Shown here: positions 45,301 through 51,834 of the stretch, piece after piece | How the letters are laid out: each line of letters starts with the position of its first letter | Numbering within the stretch: position 1 is the stretch's first letter | Source of the DNA: Micromonospora zingiberis | GTDB taxonomy: Bacteria > Actinomycetota > Actinomycetes > Mycobacteriales > Micromonosporaceae | DNA length: 64,000 nucleotides | NCBI RefSeq assembly: GCF_004331455.1 | Contig: NZ_SJJR01000014.1 | Location: forward strand, 62,001 to 126,000 | Direction of reading: 5' to 3' | Made by a program: the position numbers and the translations under genes | Notes under the pieces: generated by a model | Told to the model about the DNA's origin: nothing | Database searches by the model: none | What the model saw: the letters and a program-made list of their open reading frames with translations, nothing else

Positions 45301-45897
45301 GGGCGGTACCTCGACACCGTACAGCGGATGGCGGTTGCGGAGACGGCGGTGAGCGGCGCGGCCGGGCCACTCACCCGGGCCACCGCAACCCAGATGCACC
45401 GGCTGATGGCCTACAAGGACGAGTACGAGGTGGCCCGGCTGCACCTGCTCGACTCGACCCGGGACACGGTACGCGAGCAGTTCGGGCCGGGCGCAAAGGT
45501 CTCCTGGCACCTGCACCCGCCGATCCTGCGGGCGATGGGGATGACTTCCAAGATCCGGCTCGGCCCGTGGTTCCGGCCCGGGTTCCAGGCGCTTGCCGTG
45601 CTCAAGCGGGTCCGCCACACGCCGTTCGACGTCTTCGGCTACGCCCACCTTCGCCGGGTCGAGCGGGACCTGGTCGTCCACTACACGGCGCTCGCCGAGG
45701 CGGTCGCCGCCGGAGTGAACGCCGACAACCTCGACCGGTGCATCCGGCTCCTGGACCAGGCCGACACCATCCGCGGCTACGAGCACGTCAAGCTTCGCAA
45801 CATTGGCCGTTACCTGTCCATGGTGGAGGCGGAGGCCCGCGCTCTGGGCCTCGACCTGGTGGTCCCGCCGACGCTGCGGTCCCTGCCGACCGGCTGA
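42376..45897 (+). CDS. Indolepyruvate ferredoxin oxidoreductase family protein (fused)
   Basis: This 1173-residue cytosolic enzyme oxidatively decarboxylates a 2-oxo acid to acyl-CoA with reduction of ferredoxin. Order: pyrimidine-binding domain (about 25-230), TPP domain (about 430-620, GDGTFHHSGSLALRQAV, NSAVGMTGGQ), a [4Fe-4S] site CEGCGDCSAKSQC (about 633-645), then the gamma-type domain (about 715-900, MTGIGGTGVVTVSQVL) and a C-terminal region. It is the single-chain aerobic type found in proteobacteria and actinobacteria. Start ATG 42376 lies 6 nt after the enolase stop with no clear ribosome binding site, probably coupled. Substrate could be an aryl- or branched-pyruvate produced by the operon. 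Confidence 0.92.
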   Translation: MTITNEPASEFTLADRFTRREGQVYLTAIQALVRVLLDQRRRDVAAGLDTAGLVSGYPGSPLGGVDLEMHRQQALLTEHRIRHQPGLNEDLAATALWGSQTVNELPGATVDGVFGLWFGKAPGVDRAGDALRTANIRGTAPHGGVLVVAGDDPDAASTNFPTDSNGAFIDWGMPLLYPGTVQEILDLAAHGIALSRASGLWVGFKMVTDLADASGSADVTPDRLRFVVPETGHTPKLRVNTPGPPMREAERDLVTHRRGIAASYIEANQLNPVTVAPPAARVGIVAPGTTYYDVRRALDRLGLDDDALRHAGVRVKKVLALWPVSTGEWRDFADGLEQVFVVEEKGPLIERMLKEALYGRPGAPAIHGKTDADGEPFLPGYGVFSTDQLAATLGPRLRDLLGDAVRLPERTRTRTMLPLVTSRKPFFCSGCPHNSSLAVPAGAVVGAGIGCHILELVVPREEYGTMAGYTQMGGEGAQWVGMAPFTTTTHIFQNVGDGTFHHSGSLALRQAVAAGVNITYKLLYNSAVGMTGGQHVEGVLDVPRLVRMLAAEGVARTIITTDDTRRYRWVRLPRGVQVWKRERLLEAQEILAATPGVTVLLHDQHCAAEKRRLRKRRQMAQPTRRVVINDRVCEGCGDCSAKSQCLSVQPVETEFGRKTTIHQSSCNFDYSCMRGDCPSFMTVETSAGGGARTSGESDTPPLPDLPAPVVTVPADAFNLYMTGIGGTGVVTVSQVLATAAVLDGKLVRNLDLTGSSQKAGPVVSQLQVYSDPAVEPAAQIADGEADLMLAFDLLAAMNAKGLAKASPNRTVAVGSLSPTPTADMAVDPSIAYPSIDAQTRQLGDVTRRDDNVFVDPEAIADAVFGNHLMANTVLVGAAYQSGALPLSAASIEEAYRLNGTAVAANVQAFRWGRAAVAVPATVEALVAARRRRLAPPPLASVLADRVASLAPDPALHDLLHTRAADLVEYQNAGYAGRYLDTVQRMAVAETAVSGAAGPLTRATATQMHRLMAYKDEYEVARLHLLDSTRDTVREQFGPGAKVSWHLHPPILRAMGMTSKIRLGPWFRPGFQALAVLKRVRHTPFDVFGYAHLRRVERDLVVHYTALAEAVAAGVNADNLDRCIRLLDQADTIRGYEHVKLRNIGRYLSMVEAEARALGLDLVVPPTLRSLPTG

Positions 45898-45925
45898 CGG
45901 CTCGGGGTGGTGTTGCTCCCGCCGA

Positions 45926-45968
45926 GCGTGATGTCACACCGACATGTTGATGTCGTGTGACATCACGC
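45926..45968. terminator. Long inverted repeat between convergent genes
   Basis: A 20-nt and a 19-nt arm (GCGTGATGTCACACCGACAT and its complement lacking one base) enclose a GTTG loop. It begins 28 nt after the oxidoreductase stop and lies ahead of the convergent SDR gene end, so it suits a bidirectional terminator. No T-run follows. The remaining 100 bp to 46070 shows nothing further. Confidence 0.65.
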
Positions 45969-46070
45969 TGACGAGGAGAACAATCCGGGCTGGCGGCACG
46001 GGTGACGTGGCACTCGGGCCAGATCGCGCGCCGCCCGAGCGGGCCGCGAGTACGGCGCGGCCGGGTGGGG

Positions 46071-46877
46071 TCAGCCGGCCTGGCGGACGGCGTGGTTGAA
46101 AGCCGCGGAGCCGACCGTCGCCATGCCTCCGTCGACCACGACCTGCGACCCGTTGACGTACGCGGCGAGCGGCGAGAGCAGGACGACCGCGATCTGCGCG
46201 ATCTCCTCAGGCACGGCGAAACGGCCCAGCGGCACCATGCCGGCCCAGACCTGTTCGGTGACCGTTTCGGCCAGCCGCCGCATGCCCTCGGTGCCGCTCA
46301 CCGGGCCGGGCACGATCGAGTTTGAGCGGATGCCGTGCGGCCCCCACTCCAGCGCCAGCGAGCGCATGAGCTGGTCCACGCCGGCCTTGGCGGCGGCCAC
46401 ATGCGCCTGGTGGGCGAAGGGCATCTGCGACTGCCCGCCGGAGACGAACAGGATGGTGCCCCGGGTGCGGCGGAGTTGCTCGTAGGCGGCGTGCGCGCAA
46501 TGGAAACTCCCGAGCAGGTCGATGTCGACCACTGCGCGGAAACCGTTGGAGCTGATCCGTTCGGCGGGGGCGAGGAAGTTGCCGGCGGCACCGCAGACCA
46601 CCGCGTCGACCGCGCCGAAGCGCTCCTCGGCCATCTCGAAGGCGGCCTTGACCGCGGTGGCGTCGCGTACGTCGGCGATCGCGTAGACCGCCTCGGCGCC
46701 GAGCGCGGTCAGTTCCTCGACCGCGTCCTTGAGCTTGGTCTCGGTGCGCCCACACAGCACCAGGTTGGCGCCTACCTGGGCGCAGGCCTTGGCGATGGCC
46801 AGGTTGACCCCGCTGCCGCCGCCGCTGACGAACACGGTCCGCTGACGCAACAGGTCCTTCGGCAGTAGCGCGCGCAT
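46071..46877 (-). CDS. SDR-family oxidoreductase (2,4-dienoyl-CoA reductase-like)
   Basis: This 268-residue protein has FVSGGGSGVNLAIAKAC as cofactor loop, CGAAGNFLAPAE and HVAAAKAGVDQLMR, the arrangement of peroxisomal-type 2,4-dienoyl-CoA reductases, in which the active Tyr is absent from the YxxxK site (here HVAAAK). ATG 46877 is chosen over 46925 because GGGAG lies 7 nt upstream. A TTGACA...CGTCAA operator lies 67 bp ahead, linking it to the enolase regulon. Confidence 0.88.
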   Translation of the reverse strand: MRALLPKDLLRQRTVFVSGGGSGVNLAIAKACAQVGANLVLCGRTETKLKDAVEELTALGAEAVYAIADVRDATAVKAAFEMAEERFGAVDAVVCGAAGNFLAPAERISSNGFRAVVDIDLLGSFHCAHAAYEQLRRTRGTILFVSGGQSQMPFAHQAHVAAAKAGVDQLMRSLALEWGPHGIRSNSIVPGPVSGTEGMRRLAETVTEQVWAGMVPLGRFAVPEEIAQIAVVLLSPLAAYVNGSQVVVDGGMATVGSAAFNHAVRQAG

Positions 46878-46943
46878 GTGCCAGCTCCCAACCGGGCGAG
46901 GGTCGCCGTCAGTCACCGGCGCCACCGTCGAGTCTTCATGAAG

Positions 46944-46959
46944 TTGACAACGACGTCAA
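46944..46959. promoter_or_regulatory. Palindromic operator, third copy
   Basis: TTGACAACGACGTCAA has five outer bases per arm in perfect symmetry and matches TTGACATGNNTGTCAA in the left arm and most of the right. It precedes the SDR gene at 46071-46877. Confidence 0.6.
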
Positions 46960-46988
46960 GTATCGACTCTTTAGTCATCGGGCATAAA

Positions 46989-47026
46989 GTGCCGACGATG
47001 TCGGCACATATATAGGCATATATAGG
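46989..47026. repeat. Small hairpin followed by a 10-bp tandem duplication
   Basis: GTGCCGAC-GAT-GTCGGCAC (46989-47007) is a perfect 8-bp stem. CATATATAGG then occurs twice head to tail (47007-47016, 47017-47026). The run is strikingly AT-rich and lies at the edge of the transposase remnant, possibly an old insertion boundary. Confidence 0.6.
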
Positions 47027-47029
47027 CGA

Positions 47030-47225
47030 TAATCACAAACGCCACGGGGTCAACGTGCAGGTCATCGCGGACTGCAAGGGACGACTCGTCTGGGCCTCAC
47101 CCGCCCTGCCCGGCGCCGTGCACGACCTGACCGCCCCACGCACCCACGGCCTGATCGAGGCTCTGAGCTGAGCCAACGTGATGACCTTTGCTGACAAGGC
47201 GTACCAGGGCGCTGGCGGCAGCCTG
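47030..47225 (+). pseudogene. IS5-family (ISL2-like) transposase, internal remnant
   Basis: The frame reads HKRHGVNVQVIADCKGRL, then VHDLTAPRTHGLIEALS, an in-frame TGA at 47169-47171, and MTFADKAYQGAGG. This is the central DDE portion of an ISL2-type transposase, with the HDLT Asp region and ADKxYQGAG. Similarity fades after about 47225. N-terminus, C-terminus and terminal repeats are missing. The 195 bp that follow up to 47420 show no recognisable gene. Confidence 0.75.
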
Positions 47226-47420
47226 GTGGTGGGCACCGCCGTCCGGGCGACGATCATCAGTCATGAGCGTTGGGGGTCATGGCCGAGGTCCTCGGGCATG
47301 AAACGGTGGGCGCACTCGACTTGCACGGCAGCTGATCCCGGGCCGTGCGACGCGGATCGGGCGCACCGCGCCACAGCCTTTCGGTTGAGTTCGTCGTTGA
47401 CGGGCAGCAGCCTGGCAGGC

Positions 47421-47888
47421 TCAGCTGTGCGGGTTACGCCGCATACCGCGGACCACGACGCCGATCAGCGCGTCCGCGGCGTAGTAGCCGGCATTTCTCG
47501 AGTCGTAGCTGGCGTCGGCGTTGTCGCCGAGGACGATCAGGTGCCCGGGTGGTACGACCTGGTCGGGTACGGGTACCCCGGCGGGTACGGGATCGCCTGG
47601 TACGGCCACGGCGCGTTTGACGATGAGCTCGCCTGGTGGATCGCGTCGCGTGCTGGCCGACCGGGTGGAACGCGCTGGCAGGTCGCCGTCGGCGAGGACG
47701 ACGACATCGCCGGAGCGGACCCTGGCCAGTGGCACCCGCCGCACCAGCATCCGGTCACCGCTGGTGTACGTGGGCAGCATGCTTCGCCCGGCCACGGTGG
47801 TGACGAGAAAGGTGTGCCGCAGCCAGCACGCCACACCACCGGTTACGGCGCCGACGACCAGGGCGCTGGCCACCACCCGAGCAATCAT
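47421..47888 (-). CDS. S26-family signal peptidase-like protein
   Basis: This 155-residue membrane-anchored protease has one N-terminal membrane segment (VVASALVVGAVTGGVACWL), Ser36 in GRSMLPT and Lys92 in VKRAVAVPGD, the Ser/Lys dyad of type I signal peptidases, plus the box LGDNADASYDSR. It is shorter than housekeeping LepB, like dedicated peptidases in peptide clusters. ATG overlaps the ABC-exporter stop by 4 nt. In this operon it would trim the exported six-Cys peptide on the outer face of the membrane; that role is inference. Confidence 0.9.
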   Translation of the reverse strand: MIARVVASALVVGAVTGGVACWLRHTFLVTTVAGRSMLPTYTSGDRMLVRRVPLARVRSGDVVVLADGDLPARSTRSASTRRDPPGELIVKRAVAVPGDPVPAGVPVPDQVVPPGHLIVLGDNADASYDSRNAGYYAADALIGVVVRGMRRNPHS

Positions 47889-49744
47889 CGGATCTCCTCT
47901 ACCGCCGTTGCGCCGTAGCCGCTGGCCTGGGTCCGGAACAGTTGCGCGTACCGGCCGTCGAGGGCGATCAGTTCGTCGTGGCTGCCCTGCTCGGCGACCA
48001 GGCCGCCGTCGAGCACGACTATCACGTCGGCATCCCGAACCGTGCCCAGCCGGTGCGAGATGAGCAGGCTGGTGCGGCCGGCACGATGCGTCCGGAGGCG
48101 CTGGTGGATCTCGTGTTCGGCCTTCGCGTCCAGGCCCGCGCTCGGTTCGTCGAGGATCAGCAGGTCCCGGGTGTCACGCATGAACGTCCGGCTCAGGGCC
48201 AGCCGCTGCCACTGGCCGCCGGACAGCACTACACCGGTGTCCGGGTCGTCCTTCTCCTCCTCCAGGTAGAAGAGGCGGCTGAGCAGCGTGTCGTAGCCCC
48301 GCGGCAGCGCGGCCAGATTGGTGTGAATGCCAGCTGCGCCGGCCGCCTCCTCAATCCGGCGCCGGTCGGCTATCGCGTCGACGTCACCGACCCCGATATT
48401 CTCGGCGGCGCTCAGGTCGTACGACACGAAGTCCTGGAACAACACGCCCATCCGGCGCCGCAACTGCGCTGGATCCAGGTCGCGGATGTCGACGCCGTCC
48501 CAGCGGATCACGCCGTGGTTCGGGTCGTAGAACCGGCACAACAGTTTGACCAGGGTGCTTTTGCCCGCGCCGTTGAGCCCCACCAGTGCGACCGCCTGGC
48601 CCTGGGAGATGGTCAGGCTGACGCCGCGCAGGATCCATGGATGGTCGTCGTGGTAACGGAACCACACGTCCCGTACCTCGATGCCGTGGCGCAACGGCAG
48701 GAGTTGTGCCGGTCGGCGGGCGGGTGGCAGGTCGTCACCGAGGCGGCGTACGGCGGAGTGGTGGCCGACCATCAGCAGCGCTTCGTGCCCGCTGGCAATG
48801 CCGTTGACCAGACCCATGAGCGATCCCTGGATACCGGCGACAGCCACCACGAACGCCGTCACGTCGCCCAGCGTCAGCCGGCCGGTGGTGGCGCTGTGTA
48901 CCGCCCACACCAGGCCGAGCCCAGAGACCACCGCACTCAGCAGCGCCAGCAGTGACTGGCTACGTAGCACCTTCCGGTCGAGGCGCCGTTCCCCGTCCTG
49001 CACCTCGCGCAGTCCGCGCAGCAGCCGGCCCTTGAAGAAGTCACCAAGGCCGAACAGGCGTACCTCCTGGGCGGCTCCGACGTCGGTGATCAGCTGGCTG
49101 TAGAAGGCCTGCCGCCGCATCGCCGCCGACAGGCCCAGGTACATTCCGACCCGCTGCCGGGCCAGCGAGATCTCCGCCAGCAGCGCCGGCACCGCCGCGC
49201 CCACTACGACCGCGGTCATCACCGGGCTGAGGAAGTACAGCGTGCCGAGCAGACTGAGCAGCGTGATCACGTCCCGGCCGATGCCGAGCAGGCCGGACGT
49301 GAGCGGGCTGAGTGCCGGACCGGTCGCCTCGGTCGCCATCCGCAGCCGGTCGAGAAACCGAGGGTTCTCGAACCTGGACAACCCTTGGAAGGAGTTCACC
49401 GCGGTGTACAGCTGGTCCTGCATCAGGCGGTCCATCCGCCGCTGCTGCTCACCCTGCAGATAGCCGGCCAACTGCGGTAGTACCGCGGCGACCAGGCCGG
49501 CACCGGCCAGGCCCACTCCGGCGCCGACGGCGGCCTCGACCCGACCGGCCGCCAGCCCATCCACCACAAGCTTGGTCAGCCACACCGTGGTCGCTGGCAG
49601 CAGACCGCTGGCAACGGTCGTCACCATCTGCGCCACGGTCAACCACGGACCCGCCTGCCACGCGGTACGCCACACCCCGGCCAGTTCATGAAGCGGGCGC
49701 TGCGGGCTGGCCGGCTCTGTCACCGGCATCTCGGAAGCTGGCAT
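47885..49744 (-). CDS. ABC exporter, fused membrane and ATPase domains
   Basis: This 619-residue half-transporter has five to six membrane segments (about 30-320) and a nucleotide-binding domain with Walker A GLNGAGKSTLVK, signature VLSGGQWQRLALS, Walker B LLILDEPSAGLD and the switch His in LISHRLG. It lacks an N-terminal C39 peptidase domain, so leader removal must come from another enzyme, here probably the S26 peptidase encoded next. A dimer would export the cysteine-rich peptide. It starts 2 nt after the thioredoxin stop. Confidence 0.92.
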   Translation of the reverse strand: MPASEMPVTEPASPQRPLHELAGVWRTAWQAGPWLTVAQMVTTVASGLLPATTVWLTKLVVDGLAAGRVEAAVGAGVGLAGAGLVAAVLPQLAGYLQGEQQRRMDRLMQDQLYTAVNSFQGLSRFENPRFLDRLRMATEATGPALSPLTSGLLGIGRDVITLLSLLGTLYFLSPVMTAVVVGAAVPALLAEISLARQRVGMYLGLSAAMRRQAFYSQLITDVGAAQEVRLFGLGDFFKGRLLRGLREVQDGERRLDRKVLRSQSLLALLSAVVSGLGLVWAVHSATTGRLTLGDVTAFVVAVAGIQGSLMGLVNGIASGHEALLMVGHHSAVRRLGDDLPPARRPAQLLPLRHGIEVRDVWFRYHDDHPWILRGVSLTISQGQAVALVGLNGAGKSTLVKLLCRFYDPNHGVIRWDGVDIRDLDPAQLRRRMGVLFQDFVSYDLSAAENIGVGDVDAIADRRRIEEAAGAAGIHTNLAALPRGYDTLLSRLFYLEEEKDDPDTGVVLSGGQWQRLALSRTFMRDTRDLLILDEPSAGLDAKAEHEIHQRLRTHRAGRTSLLISHRLGTVRDADVIVVLDGGLVAEQGSHDELIALDGRYAQLFRTQASGYGATAVEEIR

Positions 49745-49746
49745 CG

Positions 49747-50307
49747 TCAGGACGTGGCCGCCACGTGCCCCACCACGCCGCGCACCGTGGCGTCCGCAGC
49801 CGCGATGACGCCGTCGGCATCGACCCGCAGAAACGTCGGGAAGCCTCGTACCCCGAACGCCTGGGACACCGAGAAAGCGTCCGGTTCGACGACCACGGTC
49901 GCCGTGTCGGTCAGCGACGTGGCCAGCTCAACGGCTTCCGGACCGGAGTCGGTGATGACCGCGACCGCCGTGCTGGCGTCGCCGCCCTGCTCAGCCAACC
50001 ACTTGGCGAACAGGGGCGCCTGTTCGTGGCACGGCGCGCATCCGGCGGAGAAGAATCCCACCAACCGTGGTCGGCCGACCAGGCTGTCCCGGGTGACCGG
50101 TGTGCCATCGACCGCGGTCGCCGCGAATGCCGGCACAGGCGTGCCCACCAGCTCCTCCGGTGCGGGCATTACGGGCGGTAGGGCGCCCGAGAGTCGGGTC
50201 AGCGCAGCGGTCTGCTCCCGCAGCCGGCGCAGTACCCCGAACGTCAACAGCAGGTTCACCATGCACAACGCCCCAAGCAGGGCGACTGCGGCGACGACGA
50301 AGGGCAT
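49747..50307 (-). CDS. Membrane-anchored thioredoxin-like protein (TlpA/MauD type)
   Basis: This 186-residue protein has an N-terminal membrane anchor and an outer thioredoxin fold with the active pair Cys90-Ala-Pro-Cys93 (FFSAGCAPCHEQAP) and the cis-Pro segment GVRGFPTFLRV. It resembles MauD, the disulfide-handling protein needed for the multi-disulfide small subunit of methylamine dehydrogenase. ATG 50307 has GGAGG 8 nt upstream, inside the end of the MauE-like gene; a GTG at 50313 lies too near that site. It is the probable disulfide isomerase or oxidase for the peptide. Confidence 0.9.
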   Translation of the reverse strand: MPFVVAAVALLGALCMVNLLLTFGVLRRLREQTAALTRLSGALPPVMPAPEELVGTPVPAFAATAVDGTPVTRDSLVGRPRLVGFFSAGCAPCHEQAPLFAKWLAEQGGDASTAVAVITDSGPEAVELATSLTDTATVVVEPDAFSVSQAFGVRGFPTFLRVDADGVIAAADATVRGVVGHVAATS

Positions 50308-50309
50308 CG

Positions 50310-50867
50310 TCACTTCCTCCGAAGGTTTCCGGGATGATAGGTGGGACGGAACAGCGCCACCAGGTCATCGAGCCGCAATACGAAAGGCAACACCGCCGCG
50401 GCCACGGCAAGCGCCACGGCGACGCCGGCGGGATGTCGGCCGACACCCGTCGCTGCGGTCGTCGCCACCAGGCCGCCCAGGCACACGACAGCCAACAGCA
50501 TGTTACGCGCCACGTGCGGCAGGCCGAGTGGAGTCTCCGATGCGCCGAAACACCGGCACGGCGCCCGCCGCCCGCCCCGCATTGCCAGCACGATGGCGAC
50601 CGAGAACGCCACCAGGAGCGCTGCCGCCAGCGTCAACCCGGTCGGCGCCGTCGCTGGAATCACCACCAGCACCGTTACCGCAGCCTCGGCCATCACCGTA
50701 CCGGCCGCGGCCACGCCCACGGCCACACCGCGGCGCGGCCGGCCCAACAACCCACCGGTCGAAGCGACAAAGCTCGAGTACGCCGCCGGACCGCGGAGCT
50801 TGCTGGCCAGCGAGCACAGGAAGACGCCGAAGACCAGAGCGCGGCAGGCCACCGCCAGATACATCAC
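50310..50867 (-). CDS. MauE/DoxX-like redox membrane protein
   Basis: This 185-residue protein has about four to five hydrophobic segments and a conserved cysteine pair in CRCFGAS at the cytoplasmic or outer edge of a helix. The pattern (membrane start FGVFLCSLASKL, CRCFGAS, RNMLLAVVC) matches MauE-like proteins of the DoxX superfamily, thought to shuttle electrons to or from a MauD-type thioredoxin. GGGAGG stands ahead of GTG 50867 (ATG 50864 equally possible). Its stop overlaps the thioredoxin gene. Confidence 0.88.
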   Translation of the reverse strand: MMYLAVACRALVFGVFLCSLASKLRGPAAYSSFVASTGGLLGRPRRGVAVGVAAAGTVMAEAAVTVLVVIPATAPTGLTLAAALLVAFSVAIVLAMRGGRRAPCRCFGASETPLGLPHVARNMLLAVVCLGGLVATTAATGVGRHPAGVAVALAVAAAVLPFVLRLDDLVALFRPTYHPGNLRRK

Positions 50868-50915
50868 CAGCCGCCTCCCGCCACGCCCTGCTTCCGACTG
50901 CGGATGGCGCCGGTG

Positions 50916-51134
50916 CTAACAGCCCTCAGTGGAGTAGATGGTCCATGCGTTGCAGTTCACGGGCCGGCTTGGCCCGTAGTAGCAGCACCGCCGGATCCAG
51001 CGGTACCGCACGTTGTTGAGGGTCATACACCTGAACTCGTTCCAGCAGTCGATGGCCTGGACGTCGGCACGAGGCACAACAACCTCAAGCATCCGGTCAG
51101 CTACCGCTTGCACTCGTCGGATGACGCTATCCAT
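50916..51134 (-). CDS. Six-cysteine small peptide, candidate exported product
   Basis: This 72-residue product has cysteines at 30, 36, 50, 51, 61 and 72, the last at the very C-terminus, enough for three disulfides. Residues 1-27 are cysteine-free and amphipathic (VIRRVQAVADRMLEVVV), like a leader, and end in DVQA, which satisfies the small-residue rule at -3/-1 for signal peptidase. The C-terminal part is rich in Trp, Tyr and Arg. GGAGGAAAC directly before the ATG is an excellent ribosome binding site, so the gene is real despite its size. It heads the MauE-thioredoxin-ABC-S26 operon. I do not recognise a family. A GTCAGCTGAC palindrome lies upstream at 51167-51176. Confidence 0.8.
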   Translation of the reverse strand: MDSVIRRVQAVADRMLEVVVPRADVQAIDCWNEFRCMTLNNVRYRWIRRCCYYGPSRPVNCNAWTIYSTEGC

Positions 51135-51236
51135 GTTTCCTCCGATTCATCCGCAACTGTGACCTTGTCAGCTGACCTGTGATCTTCAGGGGCGCGGCGG
51201 CGGGCCCAAGGACATCGAGCGGGTTTCAGCGCCATG

Positions 51237-51601
51237 TCACAGCCAGGCCAACGGGATCTCTCCCATGGGCCGATCTGACGGTAGGACGATACGGTGGGAT
51301 CCGTACAACCCCCGCACAATCGGCGTATAGGCCAAGGCGTGGCCAGCCCGGGCCGCGAGCACCACATCGGGCACCCCGGCGGTACCGAAGTTAGGCAGGC
51401 GTGCCGAGCGTCGTAGGGCCGGACCTTCCGTACCCCGACCTTCGACACCAGCTCGTGTACCCGACGGCGTAGCCAGTCGGTGCGTTGCGGCTGGCCGAGT
51501 TCGTCGACCAGGACATAGCCGGTGTTGGTGTACGTCAAGCGAAGGGGCGAGCTGAGGAGCCCGGCCGGGTGGCAACGGCCTTGGCGGTAACGGCTGGTCA
51601 C
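51237..51601 (-). pseudogene. Tyrosine-recombinase (phage-type integrase), C-terminal half, frameshifted
   Basis: One frame gives GYVLVDELGQPQRTDWLRRRV then VRPYDARHACLT, the Arg-x-x-Arg box of the catalytic domain. A shift near 51380 moves to GVPDVVLAARAGHALAYT, the HxxR-equivalent helix, but the expected RVYxHP with the catalytic Tyr has decayed to RGLYGSH. The N-terminal domains are missing. It is a relic of an integrated element next to the cysteine-peptide operon. The 230 bp beyond it (51602-51834) show nothing I recognise. Confidence 0.75.
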
Positions 51602-51834
51602 GCTGGCGGCAATCGTTGCCGGCTACATCGCTGACGCTGCTGACGAACATTCGGCGGCTTCTGCCGCCCGGCGCTGACCTTCTCAGAGATGTCGAGGCGG
51701 CGGCGTGCATGGCGAAGAGACTGGCCTACCTCCAACCCGAACGGATCCTCAGCACTCCGGGTCACGGCGGCGGCAACAGGGTCAACGCAACCAGTGCACC
51801 GCCACCCCGCGCGTCGAATACGGACGTTCCAGGG

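Noticed and set aside
46878..47029. An ACTTAKCG-type operator ahead of the SDR at 46071
   Set aside because: I looked for it because the SDR could belong to the acyl-CoA regulon; only the TTGACA...GTCAA palindrome is present.
50916..51134. Identity of the six-Cys peptide as a methylamine-dehydrogenase small subunit
   Set aside because: MauE/MauD-like partners are present, but the peptide is about half the needed length, lacks the right cysteine count, and no large subunit or MauG is encoded.
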